Source of the DNA: Lujinxingiaceae bacterium
GTDB taxonomy: Bacteria; Myxococcota_A; Bradymonadia; Bradymonadales; Bradymonadaceae
Reading direction: 5' to 3'
Length of the DNA: 64,000 bases
Assembly: GCA_013697635.1 (NCBI GenBank)
Contig: JACCWM010000038.1
Coordinates: 57,782 to 121,781, forward strand
The translations under genes and the position numbers were made by a program. Under the pieces are notes generated by a model, which worked only from the letters and a program-made list of their open reading frames with translations, ran no database searches and was not told the DNA's origin. Shown piece after piece: positions 18,340-30,980 of the stretch (position 1 is the first letter of the stretch; the number at the start of each line of letters is the position of its first letter).

Positions 18340-18948
18340 ATGGAACAAGGCGTATTATTTATCGTTTGTGGCCCCTCAGGGGTTGGCAAGACCAGTCTGT
18401 GCCAGGGCCTGCTCGAGCGTCGGCCGCGGCTGATCGTGAGCACGAGCTATACCACGCGCGCGCCGCGCGGCGACGAGATCGACGGCATCGACTACCACTT
18501 CGTCGACGTGGCGACCTTTGAGACCATGCGCGAGGCCGGCCTCTTTGCCGAGTGGGCCGAGGTGCACGCCAATTACTATGGCACGGCCGTGGGCGTGATC
18601 CACAACGCCTGGGAAGCCGGCAAGGACGTGCTCTTCGACATCGACTACCAGGGCGCACGCCAGCTCCAGGCGCGCTTTCCCGACGCCTGCTCGGTGTTGA
18701 TCATGCCACCCGACATGGCCACGCTCGAGGGTCGGCTTCGCCGACGCGCCACCGACAGCGAGGCGGTCATCGCTCAGCGCCTGCGCGCCGCCCACCACGA
18801 GTTGGGCCAGTACGAACTCTTTGACTACATCGTCGAAAACGACGACCTCGACAACGCGCTCAACGCCTTGCTGACAATCTACGATGCCTGCCGCTACCAG
18901 CGCTTTCGCCGCGTGCCTCGGCTGCGTGCCATGCTCGGCGGCGCCTGA
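18340..18948 (+). CDS. gmk: Guanylate kinase
   Basis: Phosphorylates GMP to GDP. P-loop FIVCGPSGVGKTSL, GMP-binding STSYTTRAPRGDEIDG with DYHFV, the EWAEVHANYYGT block, FDIDYQGARQ and the lid region RLRRRATDS. Length about 203 is normal. ATG 18340 overlaps a TTG three bases upstream. The stop lies only 7 bp from the stop of the convergent multidomain kinase gene and no terminator hairpin is visible between them, so read-through antisense transcription may occur. Confidence 0.95.
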   Translation: MEQGVLFIVCGPSGVGKTSLCQGLLERRPRLIVSTSYTTRAPRGDEIDGIDYHFVDVATFETMREAGLFAEWAEVHANYYGTAVGVIHNAWEAGKDVLFDIDYQGARQLQARFPDACSVLIMPPDMATLEGRLRRRATDSEAVIAQRLRAAHHELGQYELFDYIVENDDLDNALNALLTIYDACRYQRFRRVPRLRAMLGGA

Positions 18949-18955
18949 AATCGTC

Positions 18956-22999
<4,044 letters not shown>

Positions 23000-23025
23000 C
23001 GCTACTCAGCTAACTTTTGGTGGAC

Positions 23026-23688
23026 TCACTTCACGTTCATCAGCTCGGCGATGATCGCCTCACGCTTTTTCCGCTCTTCGGCGATCAAATCTTCGACGGT
23101 CTGCTTGAGCGCCGATTCGTTTTGGTCCAACCACTTGAAGCTCGTCTCGACGACGTCGCCCGACTCGACCAGGCTGACATACCACTGGTTATCGGCGGCC
23201 TTGGCCAGCAAGAATTGCTGCTCGCTTCGGGTCACGATCACGGCTGCCGCACCGTCTTCGGACATCTGAATCTCTTGGACCTCGGAGCCAAAGCGCACCG
23301 GCTCTTCGCCGGGCAAGAGCGCGGGCTGAAAGACCTTCAAGAACAGCTCCTGTCCGCTGCTCACCATATCGGTGAGCTCGGCTCCGGACTGGCGCTTGGC
23401 CAGGCGGTGGTCGGTTTGAGGCAGGTAGGTCTCGATAAATGTGCCCATCTGCACGAGCTGCTCGTAGCGCGTTTGGAAATACTCGTGGGTGGGCTGGTCG
23501 CTGCGCTGCCAGATCGTCGCCGCGTCGCCTTCGAACAAGGCGTTGCGAAAGATCAAATAGGCGTGCTCTGGCTTGGTCGGATCGAGCTCACTGCTGCACC
23601 CGACGCCCAGGCCGCTGGCGAGCATCAGGGCCACGAGCAGCACCAGGCGAATCATTCTCATCGAAGGCATAGTCACGCGCGAGTTCAT
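23026..23688 (-). CDS. Lipoprotein with an NTF2/DUF4878-like fold, uncertain family
   Basis: Several ATGs are possible (23688, 23670, 23661); none has a strong ribosome site. The signal ends in the lipobox GLGVGC. The mature region contains PTKPEHAYLIFRNALFEGD, aromatic residues spaced as in small export lipoproteins, and a beta-rich centre ending GDVVETSFKWL, followed by a long charged helix. The pattern of a short helical start plus curved sheet suggests an NTF2-like fold, but this is an impression only. It is 26 bp upstream of the multidomain kinase on the same strand and is probably co-transcribed with it. Confidence 0.65.
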   Translation of the reverse strand: MNSRVTMPSMRMIRLVLLVALMLASGLGVGCSSELDPTKPEHAYLIFRNALFEGDAATIWQRSDQPTHEYFQTRYEQLVQMGTFIETYLPQTDHRLAKRQSGAELTDMVSSGQELFLKVFQPALLPGEEPVRFGSEVQEIQMSEDGAAAVIVTRSEQQFLLAKAADNQWYVSLVESGDVVETSFKWLDQNESALKQTVEDLIAEERKKREAIIAELMNVK

Positions 23689-23768
23689 CGTTTGGGTGTC
23701 GAATCCAGCATTGTCCAATTTATCGGAGCGTTACGAGCGGCAAGTCTATCCCCATGGTCCGATGATGT

Positions 23769-23793
23769 AAAGACGCCATGTCGGCGCCTTTTT
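23769..23793 (-). terminator. Hairpin between the MepA-like gene and the lipoprotein gene
   Basis: AAAGACGCC / GGCGCCTTT form a 9-bp stem with one mismatch and a 5-nt loop, flanked by T runs on both strands (TTTTT on plus). It lies about 25 bp downstream of the endopeptidase gene and fits an intrinsic terminator for it. Confidence 0.65.
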
Positions 23794-23817
23794 GCCATGA
23801 GCTCGCCATGATGTGCA

Positions 23818-25641
23818 TCAGCGCAGCGTTGAGAGCTCGGCCGGGATCTGCGGCGCGCCGTATTGCTGCCAGCGCCGCTCGAACCAGCGCCGCCAGTAAA
23901 AGCTCGCGTCGGTCTTGGACCACGAGAGGCTGTTGGCCTCGCGCCCGGCGATCCGCATGAGCACGCGCTGGGCGTTGTAGCTGAGGTGGTCGTCGTGGCT
24001 TATCGCCTTGCAGATCTCCCAGACGTACTGCGCGCTGAGCTGGGCGACCTGCAGGCCGGCCTGCTGAAAGCCCAGCGCCAACCACTGGTCGCGGCTCATG
24101 CGCTGGTGTTTGGCATACCAGCCGCGCCAGGCCTCGATGGCCTGCGCGCGCTCGAGCTCGTCGGCGGCGCGCCAGTCAGCCCCGAAGCTGTGGTTGGTGA
24201 GAATGCCCAGAGCCTTGGCGGCCTGGGCGCGCAGCTCGCCGTCGTCGTCGGCGAGCACGGCGATCAGCGCGGGCACCGGGCGCGGATCCTCGAGGCGCAC
24301 CAGCGCGTTGGCGGCGATCGCGCGGGCATCGAGCTCGAGGGTGTCGACCAGACGCACCCGGTGCGGCGTGCTCAAAAATGCGGTCAGCGCGTTGCTGGAC
24401 GTCGTGCCACCGAGCTGGCCGAGCGCGTCGACGATCTCGACCAGAGCGTAGGGATGTTCCTCGCGGCCGAGGCGTTTGGCCAGCGCGTCGGCACCGGTGC
24501 CCAGGTTGGCCAAAGCGCGCGCCGAGGCTGCACGCACGCGCGGATCCTCGTCGTCGAGCAGGCCGGCGATCTCGCGCGCTGAGGCCGTGGCTTCCATGAC
24601 CGCAAGGCGCTGTACGGCGACGACGCGCTCCTCAGCAAGCTCGGCCACGAGCAGCTTGCGCGCCTGAGCGATGGTCTGCTGGCGCTCGGCCGAATAGGGG
24701 CGAAAACCTGGCGCCGCGCGACCCCCGTTCTTGCAGCCCGAGCGCACGTCGATCTCCGAGCAGAAAATACGGATATGAAAGTGGTCGTTGTGCGGCAGCG
24801 CGCCGCCCGGCTGCAACAGCATGGCCTCGGCACGCGCAAGCACCTCGCGCGTGGCCTTGGCACGGCGCGCCTCCGCCAGCAACATGCGCCGAAGCGCGTT
24901 GGACACAAAGATGAACTGGATCTGGGCGGCCTCCGAGAGCATCAGGCCTTCGACGAACTTCCAGTTGCGCGCCACGTCGAAGTGATACTCCTGGCCCACA
25001 TAATCGGTTTGAGCCTCGCCGACGAACACGCCCTGGTCGTCAAATGGCAGCAGGTTGGGCGACACGATCGGCTGCCCGCTTGCGTCCAGCGAGAAGAAGG
25101 CGACGTCGGCATCGCGCCCCGAATTGTGGGAGACCGAGTAGGGGATGTCGCCCCCGCCCTCAGCACTGAAGTTGCCCAAATAGACGATGCTCTCCGGGAA
25201 AGCCTCGGCGACGTGGCCGGCCGCCTCCTCGATCAGAGCGACCATCGCGTCGGTCGTAAAGATCAGCCGGCGCTGGAATTGAACGGGCAAAACGGCCATG
25301 TGCCGATGGGGCAGCGGAATGCTTGCGCTGTCGACCAGATAGCCGTCGACCACGTCACCGATCGAGCGGCTCGGTCCCCGATCCTCGCCAGGCAAGTACG
25401 GAAACCGCGGCCGGCGCTGCTCAGTATCCGGCATCTGCCAGACCTCGCTCGCCAACGCCGGCGGATCGATCACCGGCGGCAACACCCTCGCCGGTTTAGC
25501 CGGCGCCACGGCCCGCTCTTTGACAGCATCGGAGCCCTCGCCACTGGTCTGGTGTTGGATGACGCCCACACACGTAGCCGTCGCCAAGACGACGAACGCC
25601 AGGCTCGCGATCCCGGGACGCGTTGAGAAGGGTAGATTCAT
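23818..25641 (-). CDS. Murein endopeptidase (M74, MepA-like) with C-terminal HEAT repeats
   Basis: Periplasmic zinc peptidase expected to cut D,D-crosslinks of peptidoglycan. An N-terminal hydrophobic anchor (residues 10-28) is followed by a Pro-rich stretch. The M74 domain occupies about 80-310, with the zinc motif VSHNSGRDADVAF near 170 and the second motif HNDHFHIRIFC near 287. Residues about 330-500 are alpha-helical HEAT/PBS-lyase-like repeats (ASAREIAGLLDDEDPRVRAAS, DPRPVPALIAVLADDD). The usual MepA is about 270 residues and lacks repeats, so this is a fusion form; the repeats may dock a partner. A signal anchor rather than cleaved leader is likely. Confidence 0.88.
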   Translation of the reverse strand: MNLPFSTRPGIASLAFVVLATATCVGVIQHQTSGEGSDAVKERAVAPAKPARVLPPVIDPPALASEVWQMPDTEQRRPRFPYLPGEDRGPSRSIGDVVDGYLVDSASIPLPHRHMAVLPVQFQRRLIFTTDAMVALIEEAAGHVAEAFPESIVYLGNFSAEGGGDIPYSVSHNSGRDADVAFFSLDASGQPIVSPNLLPFDDQGVFVGEAQTDYVGQEYHFDVARNWKFVEGLMLSEAAQIQFIFVSNALRRMLLAEARRAKATREVLARAEAMLLQPGGALPHNDHFHIRIFCSEIDVRSGCKNGGRAAPGFRPYSAERQQTIAQARKLLVAELAEERVVAVQRLAVMEATASAREIAGLLDDEDPRVRAASARALANLGTGADALAKRLGREEHPYALVEIVDALGQLGGTTSSNALTAFLSTPHRVRLVDTLELDARAIAANALVRLEDPRPVPALIAVLADDDGELRAQAAKALGILTNHSFGADWRAADELERAQAIEAWRGWYAKHQRMSRDQWLALGFQQAGLQVAQLSAQYVWEICKAISHDDHLSYNAQRVLMRIAGREANSLSWSKTDASFYWRRWFERRWQQYGAPQIPAELSTLR

Positions 25642-25787
25642 GGACCCACGTTGTTGGATTTGGTAATGATTACAGCATGATGGATCAACGCCGCCTCAAG
25701 ATCATAGCCGCAGATGGGATCAAGGTCCAGTGCTCATAATCGATCACAATTCCAACGCAAAGGCGGCACGGCCAAGGCGATTAATGG

Positions 25788-25897
25788 ATCGGTTGGCCGG
25801 TGCCGTGCGCCCCGACGGCCTTTTGCGCCGCGAGGCGCACCTGGCCAGCCGCGGGGCTTGCCCCCGTCGGTCGTCGCACGGCATCGGCCAACCGATC
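25788..25897. repeat. Long inverted repeat with internal GNRA-loop hairpin
   Basis: Arms at 25788-25817 and about 25866-25897 are reverse complements over roughly 30 nt with few mismatches (core GATCGGTTGGCC / GGCCAACCGATC). In the loop lies a second perfect hairpin, TGCGCC-GCGA-GGCGCA (25824-25839), which has a GNRA-type tetraloop. If transcribed this would make a long rod with a capped inner stem. Confidence 0.7.
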
Positions 25898-25905
25898 GTT
25901 TTCCA

Positions 25906-26053
25906 CGTCCAAATAACGCGTGTCGGGTCCCTTGGCACCCCGACCTCACCGGCCAACCGATCGTCTCCCCCGTCCAATTCACGTACGGCTTGCGCCACGG
26001 CACCCCGTCCAAACAACGCGTGTCGGGTCCCTTGATACCCCGACCTCGCGGCC
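25906..26053. repeat. Direct repeat pair of about 48 bp, each containing a hairpin
   Basis: Copies at 25906-25954 and 26006-26053 begin exactly 100 bp apart and match at roughly 90 percent by eye. Each holds the inverted repeat GTCGGGT / ACCCCGAC around a short loop. A decayed third copy lies between them from about 25970. The 12-mer GGCCAACCGATC of the preceding palindrome recurs at 25951. Confidence 0.75.
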
Positions 26054-26130
26054 GGTGCAGAGGACATTTCGAGCAAGCGGCGTTGAAAACCGGCCAAACA
26101 AGGCGTTTGGCAGCAGACAAGGCAGGTTCG

Positions 26131-26430
26131 CAAGTGAAACAGACATCGAGGGCGGGGGCCGATGCTGCCTGGCAAGTGAAACACTGCTCGCAAGCCGCCT
26201 GGAGCTACCATTGCACGAGCAAGAGACGTCGGGTTCAGGGTCCGATGTATCAAAAAGCGGCTCAAGTGCGTTGGGTTCAGAGGACAACGGCTGTTTCAGT
26301 TTGAAGCGATGCTCCCAGTTGCTGGGAGCCACGTTTCAGTGGGGGAGTAGGGTGGGGGTCGGCTTGAGAGGTGTGTTGCAGTTGCAAAGTAGGGTGGAGG
26401 TCTGCTTGGAGCAGTGGTTCAGTGGCAGAG
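26131..26430. repeat. Weak repeats phased at about 42 bp
   Basis: Three pairs start exactly 42 bp apart: CAAGTGAAAC (26131, 26173), GGGTTCAG (26231, 26273) and AGTAGGGTGG (26346, 26388). A GTTTCAGT-like octamer recurs at 26293, 26333, 26375 and 26416 (steps 40, 42, 41). Sequence between them is not conserved. Confidence 0.5.
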
Positions 26431-26688
26431 CTTGCTCCAGTCATGAAACGAGGCGTATTTCGCTAAGCGCGGGGGCTCGCGCCAGCGGGCAAGGTGTTTT
26501 TCATTTCTTGGACCTGCGTTCGGGGCTTATGGGGTGCGGACGAGCGGGTGTTTTGTGGGTTGCAAAAGGCGATCGGGTAGTTTAGCGTTTGTGTTCTTAA
26601 GTCGTACATAAAACGTGTCCTGGGTAGTCCAGACAACAAGCCGGTAGTCGGTGAGTGTCTGGCGGGACGATGATTGGGGATCATTGTC

Positions 26689-27480
26689 ATGTCAAAGATT
26701 ACGAAAATGGTGGCGAATAAGCGGTCAATTACGGAGACGATCGACAGCTCGGTCGAGGTCAACTTGGAGGTGCTCGGCGCGAAGCTCGAGTATCTACTTT
26801 TTAAAGGGCCGCCGCCGCAGCCGCTCACGATGGCGCTGGTGGCCAAGGCTATCAGCGGTGTGCTCATTGAGAGCTATGAAGGCGTCGAAGTGCTCGACCG
26901 TGAGGTCGCCACCGAGGTCGGCCAGGACCGCGTCAAGCGCGCCACGCGCGATGGCTATGTTGGCCGGCTTCGCCAGCGCCTGATCTCGCTGCGCGGAAAC
27001 ATCGAAGCCGACTTTGGCTCGGCGGCCGTCGCCCACCTGGGCATGGCCGGCGAGACGCCGAGCAACCCCGACCAGCTGATCACGCACAGTCGCAACGTGG
27101 TCGAGCAGATGGCCGCCGGGCTCTCCGACTTCCCACCGACGCTGCCCGACCTCGAGCCGCTCGATCTCGCGGCCCGCGCTGAGGGCATCACCCGCGACGT
27201 CGCCCACCTCGAGCGTGCAATCGCCGCCCTGAACAAGGACCTACGCGAGACCCAGGACGCCCAGAACAAGCGTAACCTGGCCACCGAGCGCTGGAACAAG
27301 CATTACTCCCCGGTCGCCTCGATCGTCGAGAACCTCTTTCGTCTGGCCGAGATGCCCGCCCACGCCGAGCGCGTGCGCCCCACCAACCGCCGCCGCGCCG
27401 GCCTCCCGGAGCCCGTCGACGCCGAGAACGCTCTTGGCGTCGATCAGGTTTATGAGGAAGAGGTCGTGCTCGACGTCTAA
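26689..27480 (+). CDS. Hypothetical helical protein of unknown function
   Basis: ATG 26689 is taken as start; a TTG at 26674 is in frame. The 263 residues contain no signal peptide or membrane segment. The sequence is mostly charged amphipathic helix, with a Pro-rich middle (DFPPTLPDLEPLDL), a long helix around HLERAIAALNKDLRETQDAQNK, and an acidic C-terminus (YEEEVVLDV). Codon use and GC-rich third positions match neighbouring genes, which supports a real gene. It lies alone between the repeat region and a palindromic element. I do not recognise a family; an intracellular oligomer is possible. Confidence 0.7.
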   Translation: MSKITKMVANKRSITETIDSSVEVNLEVLGAKLEYLLFKGPPPQPLTMALVAKAISGVLIESYEGVEVLDREVATEVGQDRVKRATRDGYVGRLRQRLISLRGNIEADFGSAAVAHLGMAGETPSNPDQLITHSRNVVEQMAAGLSDFPPTLPDLEPLDLAARAEGITRDVAHLERAIAALNKDLRETQDAQNKRNLATERWNKHYSPVASIVENLFRLAEMPAHAERVRPTNRRRAGLPEPVDAENALGVDQVYEEEVVLDV

Positions 27481-27505
27481 GGTTATGATTCTGCCGTGCA
27501 ACGGG

Positions 27506-27600
27506 CCCCTCCGGCGCTAAAGCGCCACCTCCCCACCAAGTGGCCACCAAGTGGGGAGGGGCAAAGGCCCTCCGGCGCTAAAGCGCCATCTCCTCACGCG
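27506..27600. repeat. Palindromic intergenic repeat element
   Basis: Two copies of CTCCGGCGCTAAAGCGCCA (near 27509 and 27570), each a GGCGC-TAAA-GCGCC hairpin, flank a central inverted repeat CCTCCCCAC / GTGGGGAGG (27528-27559). It lies between converging genes and its right end touches the ridA stop codon. The same CCTCCCCA / TGGGGAGG motif is found at 61917-61936. Confidence 0.8.
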
Positions 27601-27999
27601 TTACTGGCCGTCTTCCGGGGCTGCGGCGATCATGTCGATCTCGACGAGGACGTCCTTGGGCAGCCGGGAGACTTCGACGGTGGCGCGCGCCGGTGGGTTC
27701 TCGTCAAAATAGCCGCCGTAGATCTCGTTGACGGCGGCGAAGTCGGTCATGTTCTTGAGAAAGATCGTGGTCTTGAGCACGTGGGCAAAGTCGAGGCCGG
27801 CCGCTGAGAGCACGGCGCGCAGGTTGGCCATGACCTGGCGCGTCTGCTCTTGGACGCCGCCGGGCACGATGTCGCCGGTGGTCGGGTCGATTGGGATCTG
27901 GCCGGAGAAGAAGAACAGGCCGTTGTAGCCGACGCCCTGGGAGTAGGGGCCGATCGCTTTGGGGGCGTTTTCGGTCTCGACGATCGTCTTGGTGATCAT
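27601..27999 (-). CDS. ridA: RidA family enamine/imine deaminase
   Basis: Hydrolyses reactive enamine/imine intermediates such as those made by threonine dehydratase. ATG 27999 has GCAGGAG about 6 nt upstream. The 132 residues show the family order: NAPKAIGPYSQGV near the N-terminus, GLFFFSGQIPIDP, QTRQVMANLRAVL, the K-TTIFLKNMTDFAAVNEIY block and PPARATVEV with the arginine that binds the carboxylate. Stand-alone gene, divergent from the ClpA-type gene. The 224-nt space between them must hold both promoters. Confidence 0.94.
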   Translation of the reverse strand: MITKTIVETENAPKAIGPYSQGVGYNGLFFFSGQIPIDPTTGDIVPGGVQEQTRQVMANLRAVLSAAGLDFAHVLKTTIFLKNMTDFAAVNEIYGGYFDENPPARATVEVSRLPKDVLVEIDMIAAAPEDGQ

Positions 28000-28222
28000 G
28001 ATCACTCCTGCAAAATGGGGTGGGGGTGCGCTCTGGGGTTGAAGGATCGCGCCAGGAGTTCTATTAGAAGTTCTGCGCGCGCACAAGCCCCCGGTGACCG
28101 GGTCCAATCGTGTTTGCTTCGGGTTTGGTCCTTTACCTCGTTTGAGCCTTTATGTTAGCTTCGCTCACCAAATATCGCTGGTTTTTAAAGCTGTATCGGC
28201 CCGTCCGGAGCGACGTACAAGG

Positions 28223-30964
28223 ATGAGTCTTCCTCTAAGTGGTGAACTGGGGTCCGTGCTCGAGCAAGCTCGAGACATCGCGCGAAAAACAAGTCAGCCG
28301 ATCTCGTCGGCGCACGTCTTGTTGGCGATGTTCACCGTGGCCAATGGTGCTGCGGTCTTCTTGAAGGACCGCGAGATCACCGTCGAGAAGCTGCTCGCGG
28401 CGATGGACTCCTATCCCGAGGAGCCCTCCGAGGTGCTGCACAAGATTCACGAGCGCAGCCTGCGCATCGCCGCCGGCTCGAACGCCGACACGGTGACCAG
28501 CCTTCACCTGCTCGCTGCCCTGGTGCGCGAGAAGCCCAGCCAGGCCTGGCAACTGCTCAATGAGTGCGGGGCGAACATCGGTGCGATTCGCGCCTCGGTG
28601 ATGAGCTATGCGACGGCCTCGCGGCCGCTGCCGCGCCGGCTGAAGTTTTTTGATGCCGGCGACCCGCTGCGCGTCGTGCGCGACGAGCAAGCCTACCAAA
28701 ACGAGCATCCGCCAAGCCCGATCGCCTTTCACCCGCTGCTGGGCGTTGACGATCCGCAGCGCATGGCCTCGCAGCGCGCGGTCGAGCCGCTGCGCCAGAT
28801 GGCCGCGCCCCAGGTGGTCAGCGACGCCCCGCCGGCGCCGGAGCCTGAGCCGCCAGCGCCCGTTGAAGAGACGCGTGCCGCGCCCGATCGCAGCCACTTC
28901 GAGAGCGATGCCGCGATCGAGGAGGCCAAGCAGACGGCCAGAAAGCTCGCCGAGAACCTCTTTGCCAAGCGCAAAGAGGCCGAGCGCATGGCGAAGTTGC
29001 GGCGCACAGCAGAGATCGATGCGCGCGCCAAGGTGGCCGCCGCGCTCGATGCACCGAGCGCGGCTGAGGCCAAGGCCGGCGCGCAGCGAGACGATCTGCG
29101 CACCACCAGCGACGAGCCGCTCTTCGAGCCGGATTTCGCGCTGGCCAAGGAGTACGAGCTCGACGAGGACACCTACCCGTTTCTGGTCAAGTTTGGGCGC
29201 AACCTCACGGCCGAGGCCGCGATGCTCCAGATCGACCCGGCGATCGGGCGAGATGCCGAGATCGGTCAGCTCATCGACATTTTGGGCAAGCGGCGCTCGA
29301 ACAACCCGCTGCTCGTCGGCGCGCCGGGCGTGGGCAAGACGGCGATAGTCGAAGGCCTGGCCTGCGAGTTCGTCGAGATGGCCCGGCGCGGCGGCCGGCT
29401 TGGCAAGCGCGTGATCATCGAGCTGGAGATGGGCCGCCTCTTGAGCGGCACGCACCTGCGCGGCTCGTTCTCGGAGCGTCTGATCGGCATCAAGGAAGAG
29501 GTGCACCGCGCCAAGGGCCAGGTGATCATCTTTCTCGATGAGGTGCACACCTGGATCTCGGCCGGCGCTGGCGGTGACGGTGGAGACGCCGCTGGCGAGC
29601 TGAAGACGGCGCTCGCGCGGGGCCAGTTTCCTTGTATCGGGGCGACGACCAACGACGAGTTTCGAAAGTTCATCGAGACCGACTCGGCCTTTGAGCGGCG
29701 CTTCCAATCGGTGGCCGTCGAAGAGCCCGACGTCGAGACGGCCGTGATCATCATGCGCGGCGTCAAGCCTCACTACGAGCGCCACCACGGCGTGCGCTTT
29801 AGCGACGAGGCGGTCGAAGCGGCCGTGCGCCTGGGCCATCGCTACATCCACGATCGCCAGTTGCCGGACAAGGCGATCGGCGTGCTCGATTTAGCCGGCA
29901 GCCGGGCTGCGCGCATTGGCCAGACCGATGTCGAGCGCGAGCACATCGCGCGCGTCGTCGCCGAGATCGCCGGCATCCCCGCCGATCGACTGCTCCAGCA
30001 AGACCGCGAGCGCTTCTTGCACATGGAGCGTTTTTTGGCCGACAGCATCGTCGGTCATAGCCAGATCTCCAAGACGATAGCCGACGTGATCCGGCGCAAT
30101 TACGCGGGCTTTCGAAGCCGGCGCCCGATCGGCAGCCTGCTCTTCTTGGGGCCGACCGGCGTTGGAAAGACCGAGATGGTCAAGGCCCTGGCCGACTTTC
30201 TCTTTCATGACCGCGATGCGATCGTGCGCCTGGATATGTCGGAGTTCATGGAGGCGCACTCGGTGAGCCGACTGATCGGCGCGCCTCCGGGCTATGTCGG
30301 CTACGATCAGGGCGGCCAGTTGACCGAGGCCATTCGTCGGCGCCCCTACCAGGTCGTGCTCTTAGACGAGATCGAAAAAGCCCATCCCGACGTGCTCAAC
30401 CTCTTGCTCCAGGTCTTTGACGAGGGCCGGCTCACGGACGGGCGCGCGCGCCTGGTCGATTTTTCCAACACCGTCGTCGTGATGACGAGCAACCTTGGCG
30501 CCTCGGCGCTGGTCGAAAACTCGTCGCAGCCCTCGCGCGCACGCATCGGTTTCTCCGAGATCAGCGGCTCCGGCGCGGACGCCGTCCACGAGCAGCTCAG
30601 CGCGAAGGTGCTCGACGCCGCGCGCCGCCACTTCACCCCCGAGCTGTGGAATCGCATCGACGAGCGTCTGGTCTTTGCCCCGCTTGGCCAGGACGAGGTC
30701 GCCCAGATCGCGCGCCTGCAGCTCGCCGACAGCAGCCGCCGACTCGCTGCCGAGAGCGACATCTCACTCTCGTACGATGACGCCGTGATCGCCCACCTGA
30801 TTGAAAACGGCGGCTGGGATCCCAAGCTTGGCGCGCGCCCGATGCGTCAGACGATCCAACGCCTGATCGAGGGCGCTGTGGCGCGCTTGATCCTCGAGGG
30901 CTCAGTCCAACGCGGGGCGACGGTGCACGTGCGCGTCGAGAGCGGCCAGTTGGTCTGCGCCTGA
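28223..30964 (+). CDS. clpA: ClpA-type AAA+ unfoldase
   Basis: ATP-driven unfoldase with two AAA+ modules, expected to feed ClpP. Residues 1-145 are the Clp N-domain. About 150 residues rich in Ala, Pro, Glu and Arg follow as a linker, longer than usual. Module 1: Walker A GAPGVGKT near 367, Walker B IIFLDEVHTW. Module 2: Walker A GPTGVGKT near 645, VVLLDEIEKAHPDVLNL, and the sensor region TSNLGA. No coiled-coil M-domain is seen, which separates it from ClpB/ClpC. clpS and clpP are not next to it. ATG 28223 follows ACAAGG. Confidence 0.9.
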   Translation: MSLPLSGELGSVLEQARDIARKTSQPISSAHVLLAMFTVANGAAVFLKDREITVEKLLAAMDSYPEEPSEVLHKIHERSLRIAAGSNADTVTSLHLLAALVREKPSQAWQLLNECGANIGAIRASVMSYATASRPLPRRLKFFDAGDPLRVVRDEQAYQNEHPPSPIAFHPLLGVDDPQRMASQRAVEPLRQMAAPQVVSDAPPAPEPEPPAPVEETRAAPDRSHFESDAAIEEAKQTARKLAENLFAKRKEAERMAKLRRTAEIDARAKVAAALDAPSAAEAKAGAQRDDLRTTSDEPLFEPDFALAKEYELDEDTYPFLVKFGRNLTAEAAMLQIDPAIGRDAEIGQLIDILGKRRSNNPLLVGAPGVGKTAIVEGLACEFVEMARRGGRLGKRVIIELEMGRLLSGTHLRGSFSERLIGIKEEVHRAKGQVIIFLDEVHTWISAGAGGDGGDAAGELKTALARGQFPCIGATTNDEFRKFIETDSAFERRFQSVAVEEPDVETAVIIMRGVKPHYERHHGVRFSDEAVEAAVRLGHRYIHDRQLPDKAIGVLDLAGSRAARIGQTDVEREHIARVVAEIAGIPADRLLQQDRERFLHMERFLADSIVGHSQISKTIADVIRRNYAGFRSRRPIGSLLFLGPTGVGKTEMVKALADFLFHDRDAIVRLDMSEFMEAHSVSRLIGAPPGYVGYDQGGQLTEAIRRRPYQVVLLDEIEKAHPDVLNLLLQVFDEGRLTDGRARLVDFSNTVVVMTSNLGASALVENSSQPSRARIGFSEISGSGADAVHEQLSAKVLDAARRHFTPELWNRIDERLVFAPLGQDEVAQIARLQLADSSRRLAAESDISLSYDDAVIAHLIENGGWDPKLGARPMRQTIQRLIEGAVARLILEGSVQRGATVHVRVESGQLVCA

Positions 30965-30980
30965 CTTGGTGCTTACAGCA

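Larger units (their letters stand above)
25642..26688. other. 1.05-kb region without a convincing gene
   Basis: Open frames exist on both strands but their products are low-complexity, mutually overlapping and unlike any family I know, and none has a good ribosome site. The left part is dominated by GC-rich palindromic and direct repeats (25788-26053); the right part (26131-26430) carries weak sequence repeats spaced by about 42 nt. Base use in the right half is richer in G and T than in the neighbouring genes. The area may hold a structured RNA, a decayed mobile element or a protein-binding region. Confidence 0.6.

Noticed and set aside
25788..26053. Integron attC sites
   Set aside because: Palindromes lack the GTTRRRY/RYYYAAC core pairs and no integrase of the IntI type is present; xerC at 50567 is a housekeeping recombinase.
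25714..26304. Possible gene in the repeat region (also frames on the minus strand)
   Set aside because: No ribosome site, no family, and the apparent protein similarity between its parts follows from the DNA repeats.
26131..26430. CRISPR array
   Set aside because: Repeats are short and imperfect, the units are not near-identical, there are no uniform spacers, and no cas gene is in the window.
28235..29851. Long minus-strand frame opposite the ClpA gene
   Set aside because: Arg/Leu-rich shadow frame; the plus frame holds the AAA+ motifs.
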